From Devosia sp. SL43 (GTDB lineage Bacteria > Pseudomonadota > Alphaproteobacteria > Rhizobiales > Devosiaceae): a stretch of 64,000 nucleotides of DNA. Made by a program: the position numbers and the translations under genes. Shown piece after piece: positions 17,147 through 25,950 of the stretch. The notes under the pieces are model-generated. The model ran no database searches, was not told the DNA's origin, and was given only the letters and a program-made list of their open reading frames with translations. The stretch is taken from NCBI RefSeq assembly GCF_021729885.1, contig NZ_CP063401.1:806001-870000 (forward strand). Direction: 5' to 3'. The first letter of the stretch is position 1. The number at the start of each line of letters is the position of its first letter.

Positions 17147-17272
17147 CACGCCCTCGTGGTTCGAGGCGCTGAAGAAGCGCACCTCACCATGAGGGCTGTT
17201 GTTAGTTCGGAGTATAAGTAGGCCTCATGGTGAGGTGTGAGCTCTTCGCGAGCCTCGGACCACGAGGGCGTG
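17147..17272. repeat. Large interspersed palindromic repeat, copy A
   Basis: Inverted arms at about 17147-17194 and 17223-17272. The outer arms read CACGCCCTCGTGGTTCGAGG and the matching complement, and the inner arms read ACCTCACCATGAGG / CCTCATGGTGAGGT. It fills almost the whole gap between two convergent stops (17138 and 17280). A second copy is at 32542. Related palindromes are widespread in genomes of this order (recollection). It probably folds into a long cruciform or hairpin and could end transcription from both sides. Confidence 0.85.
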
Positions 17273-17279
17273 ACGCAGA

Positions 17280-17498
17280 TCAGACCACGTCGTCGAGGTC
17301 GATATCCAGGATCGACATGTTGAAGATGTAGGACTTGTCCCCGTCTTCGTCGTCGGCATGGATCAGCCCGATCGATTCATCGCCAATGAACACTTCGACG
17401 GAATCGTTGAGCTTGTGGCGCGGACGCACGTCGATGTTCTTGTTGTTGAATTTCAACTGCAGGAACTTCTGCAGCTTGATGATCTCGGGATGGTTCAC
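17280..17498 (-). CDS. DUF3126 family protein
   Basis: A 72 aa soluble protein matching DUF3126, a short conserved alphaproteobacterial family. Recognisable parts are EIIKLQKFLQLKFNNKNIDV and VEVFIGDESIGLIHADDEDG, with the acidic end ILDIDLDD. Function is unknown. It lies upstream of cysE in the same orientation on the minus strand only in the sense of being transcribed after it; the gap to cysE is 114 nt, and in other genomes DUF3126 and cysE are often neighbours (recollection). Confidence 0.9.
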   Translation of the reverse strand: MNHPEIIKLQKFLQLKFNNKNIDVRPRHKLNDSVEVFIGDESIGLIHADDEDGDKSYIFNMSILDIDLDDVV

Positions 17499-17612
17499 TG
17501 TCCATATCCTGCTTGTTGGCGTTGAGGCGGCAATCTAGTCGCCCTTGCAACGCATACAACCCCCGTCCGGAGGCATTTTACCGGTAACAAATCTTGCGCG
17601 GCCCTTTCAGGC

Positions 17613-18440
17613 CTAGCTGTTGAGATCGTGGACCAGCACCATCTGATCCATGACCAGCGCCGGCTGGGCACAGCCAGCCTCGCCGATCACCTTGGCCGGA
17701 ACACCTGCCACGGTCACCCGAGGCGGCACTTCCTTGAGCACCACCGAGCCGGCGCCAATCCGCGAGCAGTCGCCGATCTTGATATTGCCCAATACCTTGG
17801 CCCCTGCCCCGATCAGCACGCCATTGCCGATCTTGGGATGGCGATCCTGATCGGACTTGCCGGTGCCGCCCAGCGTTACATTCTGCAGCATCGAGACATT
17901 GTCGCCGACGGTGGCCGTCTCGCCGATGACGAGGCCCGTGCCGTGGTCAAGCATAATACCCTTGCCGATCGGCACGGCCGGATTGATATCGACCTGGAAC
18001 ACCTGGCTGGCACGGCTCTGCAGGTAGAGCGCGAAATCGCGACGACCGGCCTTGAACATGGCATTGGCGAAGCGATGCGTCTGGATGGCCTGATAGCCCT
18101 TGAAGAACAGCAGCGGTTCCACGGCCCGGTGGCAGGCAGGATCGCGCTCCAGCGTCGCCGCGAGGTCGACGCGGGCATTCTGGCCAACATCCGGTGCATC
18201 CACCAAGGTCTCAGCGAAAGCCTGGCGGATCAGGTCGGCGGAAACATCGTCATGATGCAGCCGGGCAGCGATACGATGCGCCAGCGCCTGCTCGAACGTG
18301 TCGTGGTTGAGAATCGCCGAGATAACCATATTGGCCAGCGAAGCCTCAGCGGCCACGATCTGCCGGGCCCCGGCACGCACAGCCTCCCAGACTGGATCGA
18401 TCGCTTGGATGTTGGCTGACTTCTTGGCGCTGGCCGTCAT
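17613..18440 (-). CDS. cysE: Serine O-acetyltransferase
   Basis: A 275 aa enzyme acetylating L-serine with acetyl-CoA, the committed step of cysteine synthesis. The N-terminal helical SATase domain (about 12-150) is followed by a left-handed beta-helix of hexapeptide repeats (about 155-255). Catalytic His in LDHGTGLVIGETA and the acetyl-CoA loop GGTGKSDQDRHPKIGNG are visible. The C-terminal tail ends VHDLNS and not with Ile, the residue known to insert into cysteine synthase. The start at 18440 (MTASAKKS) is preferred; 18458 is also in frame. Confidence 0.95.
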   Translation of the reverse strand: MTASAKKSANIQAIDPVWEAVRAGARQIVAAEASLANMVISAILNHDTFEQALAHRIAARLHHDDVSADLIRQAFAETLVDAPDVGQNARVDLAATLERDPACHRAVEPLLFFKGYQAIQTHRFANAMFKAGRRDFALYLQSRASQVFQVDINPAVPIGKGIMLDHGTGLVIGETATVGDNVSMLQNVTLGGTGKSDQDRHPKIGNGVLIGAGAKVLGNIKIGDCSRIGAGSVVLKEVPPRVTVAGVPAKVIGEAGCAQPALVMDQMVLVHDLNS

Positions 18441-18519
18441 GGCGCGTCTCCGCTTCATCGTGGGCTACCGATATAAGCCATCTCATGCTCCAAGACAAAG
18501 CCCTGGCGTGCACATTGGT

Positions 18520-19290
18520 TCACGATTGGCTGTTTGCTGCGAACGTCCTGCCAAGGAAGGCGAGCGCCGCAGACTTGAATGCCCTGTCGCCCGTGGCCCG
18601 CATATGGTCGCGCTTGGGAATGACGAAAGCCTCGCCCTGCGGCAGCATCTCGGCCAATGGCTCTGGCGGCCCGGCCATCGCGTCGGCCTCGCCCACGGCC
18701 ACCAGTACCGGCACTGCGATCCGTCGAACATCTGCCCTTGCCATTGGCTGCCGTGAGGTTTCCATGCAGGCCGCCAGCGCCTCACGATCAGCCCCGGTAT
18801 GCTCAGCAAAGATGCGGAACTGTCGCGCGGTCGGATGCGTCAGGCCATCCAGCGACGGCGCCCGCAGCCCGGAGATGATGTCATTGCCGTCACTGAGGCC
18901 ATTGATCAGGTTCATCCCCATGCCGCCAAATATCACGCAGGCAACCCGCTCTTCGCTCTCGAACGCCATGAAGGCCGCGATGCGGGCGCCCATCGAATAT
19001 CCCAGCACGGCAGCCCGATCGATGTTGAGATGGTCGAGCAGCGCGACCGCATCCCGTGCCATGTCATGCGGATGATAGCGCTCTGGATCGTAGGGCTTGT
19101 CCGATTCCCCGTGGCCGCGATTGTCCAGCGTGATGGCGCGATAGCCTGCGCCCACCAGCGTCTCGACCCAGCCCGTGTCGATCCAGTTGACCTTGCCGCT
19201 CGAGGCGAAGCCGTGAATGCACAGCACCGGCGGGCCATCGCCGGCCGATTCATAGGCAAGGGTCAGTCCGTCGGATTCGAATGTGGGCAT
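18520..19290 (-). CDS. Alpha/beta-fold hydrolase
   Basis: A 256 aa serine hydrolase. The oxyanion region HGFASSGKVNW follows strand 3, the nucleophile elbow is GYSMG with Ser99, a likely acid is the Asp in VAVGEADAMAG (about 206), and the His is in PKRDHMRATGD (about 231). NRGHGESDKP is typical of the esterase / C-C hydrolase group. The substrate is unknown. It is divergent from the zinc-finger / monooxygenase pair across a gap carrying a short inverted repeat pair. Confidence 0.9.
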   Translation of the reverse strand: MPTFESDGLTLAYESAGDGPPVLCIHGFASSGKVNWIDTGWVETLVGAGYRAITLDNRGHGESDKPYDPERYHPHDMARDAVALLDHLNIDRAAVLGYSMGARIAAFMAFESEERVACVIFGGMGMNLINGLSDGNDIISGLRAPSLDGLTHPTARQFRIFAEHTGADREALAACMETSRQPMARADVRRIAVPVLVAVGEADAMAGPPEPLAEMLPQGEAFVIPKRDHMRATGDRAFKSAALAFLGRTFAANSQS

Positions 19291-19309
19291 GGGCTACTTC
19301 CACCGGGGC

Positions 19310-19379
19310 ATTCCCGCGAAAGCGGGAACCTCTGTTTGCCGGACCATCCAGAAACGGAGATTCCCGCTTTCGCGGGAAT
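19310..19379. repeat. Paired short palindromes (REP-like)
   Basis: Two copies in opposite orientation, ATTCCCGCGAAAGCGGGAA at 19310-19328 and ATTCCCGCTTTCGCGGGAAT at 19360-19379, separated by 31 nt. Each is itself a palindrome. This resembles the ATTCCCGCGAAAGCGGGAAT repeats dispersed in many proteobacteria. It lies in the divergent gap between the hydrolase and the zinc-finger gene. Confidence 0.75.
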
Positions 19380-19483
19380 GACCCGGTAGATCAATAGGCG
19401 ATCGTGTGTTTGAGTAGCCTTCCCTTGCCACCAGCCATCCATTATGGTCCGGCCAAACCTGACCACCACCCGGATTCCCTCAG

Positions 19484-19729
19484 ATGGCACACGGCACGAC
19501 GCCCCATTTCCACAATACCGAAGGCCTGCGCCAGATCGAGGTCGGGTCCAAGGAATTCCAGTGCGTCGGCGCCCTGCCCCCGTTCGACCATCCGCATGTC
19601 TATCTCGACATGGGCAAGGACAGCGAAATCGTCTGCCCCTATTGCTCGACGCATTTCGTGTTCAATTCGCGCCTGGCTGCCGGCACGGCCAGCCCGCTCT
19701 CCGCCATCTATCACGCAGACGCAGCCTAA
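19484..19729 (+). CDS. Zinc-finger domain protein (zf-CHCC family)
   Basis: An 81 aa protein of the zf-CHCC family, related to the NDUFS6-type subunit of complex I. Ligands are visible as Cys27 (KEFQCVGALPPFDHPH, with His36 or His38) and Cys51/Cys54 in IVCPYCSTHFVF. It probably binds one zinc ion. It is 12 nt upstream of the FAD monooxygenase gene on the same strand and likely co-transcribed. Confidence 0.9.
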   Translation: MAHGTTPHFHNTEGLRQIEVGSKEFQCVGALPPFDHPHVYLDMGKDSEIVCPYCSTHFVFNSRLAAGTASPLSAIYHADAA

Positions 19730-19741
19730 GAACCGACCACC

Positions 19742-20929
19742 ATGTCGGTCAGCGGCCAGATCTTCTACGTCGCCGGTGCCGGCGTCAGCGGCCTGACGCT
19801 GGCCTTGGCGCTGGCCCGTTCTGGCGCCACCGTGATCGTGCTGGAGCGCAATTCGGTCATCTCAGAATTCGGCGCCGGCCTCCAGATCAGCCCCAATGCC
19901 CGGCGCGTGCTCGATCGCCTAGGCCTCGACGAGGCCATCGCGGCCCGCAGCCTCGAGCCTGAAGGCATTGACATCTATCCTTTTGGCCGCCGGTCACCGC
20001 TGGTGACGCTTACCCTCGGCCAGACCATGCGCGACCGCTTCGGCGCCCCCTATGCCGTGATGCATAGGGCCGACCTGGTCGACGCGCTCTACAAGGCCAC
20101 GAGGCGCTTCGCCAATATCGACATCCTCTTCGGCGTCCGCTCCTGGGATGCGGTGTCCCATGCCAACGGCGTCACCATTTCCATCGACGAAGCCGATGGC
20201 CAGACCCGCACCAGCCGCGCCCGCGCGCTTGTAGGGGCCGACGGCGTCCATTCCCAGACGCGTAGGACGCTGCTCGACGGTCCGCAGGCGCAATACCAGA
20301 AGCGGGTCGCCTGGCGCACCTTGCTGCCGTTCGATTCAGTCGCCGGCGAGCTCGCCCTCGACCGCGTCTCGGTGCTGTTCGCCTCAGGCTGCCACATCGT
20401 ATGCTATCCCCTGCCGCACCGCCGCCAGGTCAACATCGCCCTGTTCGCCAAGGCCGCGCGGCACACCGAAACCGGCACAGCCCCGACCTTGCCCAGCGCG
20501 CTGGCGGAGAGCCGACGCATCGGTACCATCCTGGCCGCTGCCGGCCAGACCTGGACGCCCTGGCCGCTCTTCACCGTGGACGCTCCCAGTTGGCACAAGG
20601 GCAATATCGGCCTCGTCGGCGATGCCGCCCATGCCATGGTGCCGTTCCAGGCGCAGGGCGCCGCCATGGGCATCGAGGATGCCGCCGTTCTGGCGCCGCT
20701 GCTGGTCAACGAATCCAGTCCGGAAACCGCCTTCGCCAGGTTCGAGGCGATCCGCCGCGCCCGCGTCACCCACGTTGCCCAGACCGCGCTGAGTAATGGC
20801 CGCGCATTCCACATGGCGTGGCCGTTTTCCGCCGCCCGCGACCTGGTCATTTCAGCGCAGGGAAGCGAAGGCCACCTCAAGCGATTGGAATGGCTCTATG
20901 GTCACGATACCAGCCAGCCCACACCCTGA
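19742..20929 (+). CDS. FAD-dependent aromatic-ring monooxygenase family protein
   Basis: A 395 aa class A flavoprotein monooxygenase. The N-terminal dinucleotide motif VAGAGVSGLTLALALARSG binds ADP of FAD, a mid-sequence block ends in LVGADGVHSQTRRT (the DG motif), and GDAAHAMVPFQAQGAAMGIEDA (residues near 300) is the second FAD motif. Overall it resembles salicylate or 3-hydroxybenzoate hydroxylases and UbiH relatives. The substrate is uncertain. It follows the zf-CHCC gene by 12 nt. Confidence 0.9.
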   Translation: MSVSGQIFYVAGAGVSGLTLALALARSGATVIVLERNSVISEFGAGLQISPNARRVLDRLGLDEAIAARSLEPEGIDIYPFGRRSPLVTLTLGQTMRDRFGAPYAVMHRADLVDALYKATRRFANIDILFGVRSWDAVSHANGVTISIDEADGQTRTSRARALVGADGVHSQTRRTLLDGPQAQYQKRVAWRTLLPFDSVAGELALDRVSVLFASGCHIVCYPLPHRRQVNIALFAKAARHTETGTAPTLPSALAESRRIGTILAAAGQTWTPWPLFTVDAPSWHKGNIGLVGDAAHAMVPFQAQGAAMGIEDAAVLAPLLVNESSPETAFARFEAIRRARVTHVAQTALSNGRAFHMAWPFSAARDLVISAQGSEGHLKRLEWLYGHDTSQPTP

Positions 20930-21101
20930 ATCAGGCCGCGAACCAACCACCGCAAGCACCTCTGGCGACTCGCTTATTCCGGCCCCAACGCACATTGCAC
21001 GGAACCCAGGGCGCCCCTTCGGCCTTGCACAGGTGGGGCCGCCTGTGTCAACTGCGCGACACGTCCAGCAGGCTTCGGATTCCAGAGGTTAGCGCCCAAG
21101 T

Positions 21102-22445
21102 ATGCAAGCAGCGACTCGCTCCCGCCTGACCCTCACCTGCATCCTGGTGACGATCCTGCTCGATATGATCGGTGTCGGCATCATCGTGCCGGTGCTGCCC
21201 GAACTGCTGGAAGATTTGACCGGCGGCAGCAGCGTCGCCAATGCGGCGGTTATCGGCGGCTACCTGGTGTTTGCCTACGCCTTCATGCAGTTCGTTTTCT
21301 CGCCAGTGCTTGGCAACCTCTCTGATCGCTATGGCCGCCGTCCCGTGCTGCTGGCGTCCCTGCTCGGATTGACCTTCGATTATCTCATGATGTCGATCGC
21401 CCCGGTCGTCTGGTACCTCTTCATCGGCCGCATCATTGCCGGCATCGCCGGGGCCGCCCTGGCGACGGCCACGGCCTATATGGCCGATATCACCCCGCCG
21501 CATAAGCGCACCCACCGCTTCGGCCTGATCGGCGCCGCCTTCGGCCTCGGCTTCATCATCGGTCCGGTGATCGGCGGCGAACTGGGCGAGCTAGGCCCAC
21601 GCGTCCCGTTCTACGCCGCAGCCGGCCTGGCCTTCGCCAACTTCCTCTTCGGCCTGCTGGTGCTACCCGAGAGCCTGCCCAAGGCCTCGCGCCGCAAGTT
21701 CGACATCCGCCGCGCCAACCCGCTCGGCGCCGTGGTGTCCCTCAGGGCCTATCCGTCCGTCGTGTGGCTGCTGGCCGTGCTGTTCTTCTTCCAACTCTCG
21801 GCCCAGGCCCTTCCTACTGTCTTCAGTTATTTCACGGTGGAAGTCTTCCATTTCACCTCCTCGACCATCGGCCGCAGCCTGGGTGCATTCGGGCTGGGCT
21901 TTGCCATCAGCCAGGCCGTCGTCGCGGGCCCCCTGTCCAAGGGCATCGGCGAACCCGCTGTGGCCATGATCGGCCTCCTGGCAGCGGTAGCGGCCTTCGC
22001 GGCGCTGGGCTTTTCCGAAGACGTCTACATGCTGTACCTGGCCATCATGGTCGGCGCCGTCAGCGGCCTGGCGCCGCCGGCGATCAACGGCGTGCTGTCC
22101 CGCCAGGTGCCGGATAACAGCCAGGGCGAATTGCAGGGCGCGGTGAACGCGGCGAGCTCGCTCGCCACCATCATCGGTCCGCTGGCCGCGACCCAGATCT
22201 TCTCCTACTACACCCACAGCCCCGGCTCGCCGGGCTATTTTCCCGGCGCACCGTTCATCGCGGCCAGCGCCAGTGTCGTGGTCGCCCTGGTACTCTTTGC
22301 CTTTGCTTCTTGGCGCTTCGAGCTTGGCAGGCGCCCGAGCGTGGCCGACCACCCGCATGCCCCAGAAATGGCGCCACCCGGACAGGTGCGCGTGCCACCC
22401 CTCGAAAACGACGAAGACAGCGATGCCAATCCGCCCCGCAACTGA
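21102..22445 (+). CDS. MFS transporter, TetA-like drug:proton antiporter group
   Basis: A 447 aa membrane protein with 12 predicted helices. The start region LLDMIGVGIIVPVLPELLED is typical of TetA-like (TCR/Tet) exporters. Motif A is GNLSDRYGRRPVLLASL (helix 2-3 loop) and motif C-like glycines follow in GAAFGLGFIIGPVIGGELGE (helix 5). The C-terminal 40 residues are hydrophilic. It probably exports a small molecule with proton exchange; the substrate is unknown. Its end overlaps the next gene by 23 nt. Confidence 0.92.
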   Translation: MQAATRSRLTLTCILVTILLDMIGVGIIVPVLPELLEDLTGGSSVANAAVIGGYLVFAYAFMQFVFSPVLGNLSDRYGRRPVLLASLLGLTFDYLMMSIAPVVWYLFIGRIIAGIAGAALATATAYMADITPPHKRTHRFGLIGAAFGLGFIIGPVIGGELGELGPRVPFYAAAGLAFANFLFGLLVLPESLPKASRRKFDIRRANPLGAVVSLRAYPSVVWLLAVLFFFQLSAQALPTVFSYFTVEVFHFTSSTIGRSLGAFGLGFAISQAVVAGPLSKGIGEPAVAMIGLLAAVAAFAALGFSEDVYMLYLAIMVGAVSGLAPPAINGVLSRQVPDNSQGELQGAVNAASSLATIIGPLAATQIFSYYTHSPGSPGYFPGAPFIAASASVVVALVLFAFASWRFELGRRPSVADHPHAPEMAPPGQVRVPPLENDEDSDANPPRN

Positions 22446-22905
22446 AGCCGACTGGCCCCACCTCTGGGCTATCATCGAACCGATCATGCGTGATGGCGAA
22501 ACCTTCGCCTTGCCCCGCGATGGCGACGAAGCGGTCGCCCGCGCCTATTTCGCCTCCCCCGAAAAGGTCAACTTCGTCGCAGAAGAGGATGGTGTCATAC
22601 TTGGCGCGAGCTATGTCCGCGCCAACCAGCAGGGCGGCGGCAGCCACATCGCCAATTGCGGCTACATGACCGCACCGGCAGCCCGGGGCCGCGGCATCGC
22701 CCGCGCCCTCTGTGCCCATTCCATCGACTACTGTCGGGACCAGGGCTTCAAGGGTATCCAGTTCAACTTTGTCGTCTCGACCAACGAACCGGCGGTCCAC
22801 CTCTGGAAGAGCCTGGGGTTCGACATCCTTACCCGCCTGCCCAAGGCGTTCCACCACCCGGTGCTAGGCTACGTGGATGGCCTGGTGATGTACCGCGCGC
22901 TTTAG
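22423..22905 (+). CDS. GNAT family N-acetyltransferase
   Basis: A 160 aa acetyl-CoA-dependent acetyltransferase. It starts with MPIRPATEADWPHLW, the usual GNAT beginning, and the acetyl-CoA loop is APAARGRGIARALCAHS. NEPAVHLWKSLGFDI is motif B. The substrate is unknown. The ATG at 22423 lies inside the end of the MFS gene, a 23-nt overlap that suggests coupling. Its stop overlaps the stop of the convergent autotransporter by 4 nt. Confidence 0.9.
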   Translation: MPIRPATEADWPHLWAIIEPIMRDGETFALPRDGDEAVARAYFASPEKVNFVAEEDGVILGASYVRANQQGGGSHIANCGYMTAPAARGRGIARALCAHSIDYCRDQGFKGIQFNFVVSTNEPAVHLWKSLGFDILTRLPKAFHHPVLGYVDGLVMYRAL

Positions 22906-25793
22906 AAGCGGACGGTCAGTGAGCCCTTGATGCTCTGGTCGAACTGCGCGGCGCCGATGACGCTGTTATAGCTGGCACCCAGCCGGAACTGCTCCGAGAA
23001 CTCGACCTCCAGCCCGGCATCCAGCACCACGGCACTGCCGCTGATCGACGGACCGGCTATCGAGAAGCCTGCCCCGCCGGCCAAGGCATTCTGCACCTGC
23101 GGCGCTGAACCAAACCCCTGCCGCCAACCGGCTGCCGCCGTGACCGTCACCAAGGTCGTTTCGCCGACGATAAACTTGGCCGCGGCCCGCAGTCCAAGGG
23201 TCGTGAATGCCGCAACATTGCTGCTGGCCGGCGCACTGAGCGCCGCCGTTCCGCCTTGTTCGGCATAGCCAGGGCTCTGCGACCCTACCACCGCAACATT
23301 GGCGAACGGCTCCAGCATGGTGCTGCCGAAATCGGCCGTGTAGGCCAGTTCCGCGAAAGCCTGGGCGACCGAAGTTCCATAGTTGGCGGTCAAATTCTGG
23401 ATGCCGCCGCCCGTCACGGCCGTTCGCGTGCTGCTGATGTCGTTCCACGCATAGGCCATACCGCCGCGGAAGGCCACATCGCCCCAAGCCGTACCGCCAT
23501 AGAGGCCTGCCTGGTAGCTCTTGCTGTCGGCGCTAGAGGCCAGATCGGGCACCGAAATGTTGGTCGCACCATAGCCGAGCAGCATTCCGACACGCCAATC
23601 GCCCAACACGCTGTCGGCGCCGGCCAACATACCACCTGTTCGAGTCTGCATCTCGGACGCATTGCCATCGCTGGCCACCCGCCCCCAATGGCCAAAGGCT
23701 TCCGACCAGATCTGCGTCAGTGCCGGCTCCCAGGTCAGCGTTTCGACGCCACCGGCATAGCCAAGCACTGGCGCTGACGACGAACCGTCCAAACTTGCGC
23801 GGAGATGCGCTAGCACTGCCTCTCGCAACAGCCAGCTGTCATGCAGCAGCGCCGATTGCACGGAGCCGTGGATTTCCCCGGACAATGCGGCGAGCATCGC
23901 CCGCGCCGCGTCATCGGTTGGGACATTAAGCAGGCTCACCACCAGGGGGTTTCCCAGGTCCAGGCTTTCGAGGCCCGTGCCTGTGGCAATCTGGTTGAGC
24001 GTCCGCCCAGGGGCACCCAGCGCTTGCGACAGTACCACCTGCAGATAGGCATTGTTGGCGTCATAGCTGTCGAGCAAATACAGATAGGCCGTGCTCGGGC
24101 CCACCTGAGAAAACTCACCGGTCAGCCCACCGCCGGCCGACAGAACGGCGAACGTCTGACCCAGAACGTAGTCCGGCAGCAGGTTGACCAGCAGCGTCGC
24201 GTCCGTGACATCCGCAGCGCCATCAACGACGATTTTGTCCGCCCCGGCGCCACCGAAATTGATCGCCTGCACTGCACCCGGTCCGAAGACCAGGTTGCCG
24301 TCCATCTCCAGCGTGTCACCAACGCCACCATCGGCCAGCAACACCGTCCCGCCACCGGAAAAGCTCTCGAGATCGAGTAATCGCGTCGTTTCCGCAATAG
24401 CGGCCAGTCGCGCGGTCCGTAGAGTGGCACCTGCCTGGTTGACCACGCTGTCGCTGCCCTGCCCGAATGTGCTCGTATCATCCACATCCCATAGGCCGGC
24501 ATTGTTCAGGACGTCGCCGAAGTCGCTCAACTCGACGCGACCGCTCAGACGATTGTTGTTGGTAATCGTGGTTGCGCCGCTCAGCAACGCATCGACGGCC
24601 AAGCCGGCCACCCCAAGCGTACTGCGCACTTCGCCGTCGATGGTCAGCACGAAGGCGGCGTCGCTGATGGTATCGGCAATGATAGCGTTCTGGGCCTCGA
24701 CCAGGCCGTTCACTGTGACACGGGACGTTCCCGCGCTGTCGTTGCGGACCAGTATGGCCATCTCGTAGCCGGTCACGGAATTGACATCGACCAGCACTTC
24801 ATTGGTGTTGAAGTCGTTGCCCGCCCACACGGCAAGGCCGGGGCCGGTCGCGCTCGTTACCAGCCCCGTCGTCGTCACCCTGGTGCCGCCCAGCCCAAAA
24901 TTGACGGCCGAGATACCCGCGAAATCGCCGCTCGCGTTGGCGACGTCCAGCGCCAGGCCACCGGTATTGTTGTCGTCAAAGACCTCTGCCGAAATGCCCA
25001 CGTCGTCGGTCCCCGTGGCCGTTCCGGCCACGCTGATCCTCGTTTCGCCAAGGCCGAAATTGGCGACATTGATACCCGTGCCAGCCGTTACCGATTGTGC
25101 GTTGACCGTAACGCCGCCAATGTTGTCGGGCGCCACCAACGCCACAATGCCGGCATCACCCGCATGCACTGCGCCGGTCGCCACGATCTCCAGCGCGCCA
25201 GCGCCGACATTGACGGCATAAATGCCGATAATGCCTGCATTCACCGTGCCGGTCGTCACCGCGACGTTGCCCGTAGAGGCAAAATTGCCATTGCCCACCA
25301 GCAAACCGACGGCCTCGCCATTCACCGGGCCCGACAACGCGACCGAGGTAGCACCAATACCGCTATTGATGACAGTTGCCGCGCCCATGAACCCGCCGCC
25401 GCCAGTAATGGCGCCGTTGCTGGTCACGGATATCTCGCCCGCTCCAGCGCCAAGATTTTCGACATAGAGACCCGCGTCATCCGACACCAGCGCCGACGCA
25501 TTGTCGTCAAAATAGCTGAGCGAGCCATTTCCCCCGATGGCCAGGGCCGGCATACCTATGCTCGTATCGACACCAAATCCTGGTGTGGTCGTCACCACGG
25601 CGTCGTCCATGACGATGAACTGCGGCAGCGTCGTCGCCCCGCTGCACACGAAACTCGTGCCACCTGCCGGCAGGCAGTCGGCTCTTACCCCAGAAACGCC
25701 CACCATAACCAGCAGCACAGCAAGGCCGGCCACCCGCGCAGGATTGCGCGGCCCGAACAGGTCAGGCGACCGAGCTGTAATAGACGCTGTCAC
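22902..25793 (-). CDS. Autotransporter (type Va) outer-membrane protein
   Basis: A 963 aa autotransporter. A long N-terminal signal region (about 1-38, hydrophobic core LAVLLVMVGVSG) leads into a passenger (about 40-640) of repeated short strands of the GxxxVxVxxxxV type, as expected for a beta helix. A C-terminal beta-barrel domain (about 690-963) contains WSEAFGHWGRV and AGLYGGTAWGDVAFRGG and ends in Phe (SLTVRF). The passenger keeps two cysteines near its start. It is probably a surface adhesin or similar. The start is a GTG at 25793 with AGGGAG about 11 nt upstream. No protease motif is seen. Confidence 0.9.
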   Translation of the reverse strand: MTASITARSPDLFGPRNPARVAGLAVLLVMVGVSGVRADCLPAGGTSFVCSGATTLPQFIVMDDAVVTTTPGFGVDTSIGMPALAIGGNGSLSYFDDNASALVSDDAGLYVENLGAGAGEISVTSNGAITGGGGFMGAATVINSGIGATSVALSGPVNGEAVGLLVGNGNFASTGNVAVTTGTVNAGIIGIYAVNVGAGALEIVATGAVHAGDAGIVALVAPDNIGGVTVNAQSVTAGTGINVANFGLGETRISVAGTATGTDDVGISAEVFDDNNTGGLALDVANASGDFAGISAVNFGLGGTRVTTTGLVTSATGPGLAVWAGNDFNTNEVLVDVNSVTGYEMAILVRNDSAGTSRVTVNGLVEAQNAIIADTISDAAFVLTIDGEVRSTLGVAGLAVDALLSGATTITNNNRLSGRVELSDFGDVLNNAGLWDVDDTSTFGQGSDSVVNQAGATLRTARLAAIAETTRLLDLESFSGGGTVLLADGGVGDTLEMDGNLVFGPGAVQAINFGGAGADKIVVDGAADVTDATLLVNLLPDYVLGQTFAVLSAGGGLTGEFSQVGPSTAYLYLLDSYDANNAYLQVVLSQALGAPGRTLNQIATGTGLESLDLGNPLVVSLLNVPTDDAARAMLAALSGEIHGSVQSALLHDSWLLREAVLAHLRASLDGSSSAPVLGYAGGVETLTWEPALTQIWSEAFGHWGRVASDGNASEMQTRTGGMLAGADSVLGDWRVGMLLGYGATNISVPDLASSADSKSYQAGLYGGTAWGDVAFRGGMAYAWNDISSTRTAVTGGGIQNLTANYGTSVAQAFAELAYTADFGSTMLEPFANVAVVGSQSPGYAEQGGTAALSAPASSNVAAFTTLGLRAAAKFIVGETTLVTVTAAAGWRQGFGSAPQVQNALAGGAGFSIAGPSISGSAVVLDAGLEVEFSEQFRLGASYNSVIGAAQFDQSIKGSLTVRF

Positions 25794-25900
25794 AGGAATG
25801 ACGCTCCCTATGCGGAACTTTTCCGCAATTCAACGGACCTCAAGGCCTCTTGCGCGCGACGTTATCGGCAAGTCCATCAAAATACCAGCGCCCCAAAACA

Positions 25901-25928
25901 GCACCGCCGGCAGTCATGCCGGCGGTGC
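25901..25928 (-). terminator. Terminator downstream of gnd
   Basis: A 12-bp perfect stem GCACCGCCGGCA / TGCCGGCGGTGC with a 4-nt loop, 22 nt past the gnd stop on the minus strand, followed on that strand by TGTTTTGG. Confidence 0.85.
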
Positions 25929-25950
25929 AAGTCTTGATCTGGCGATGGAT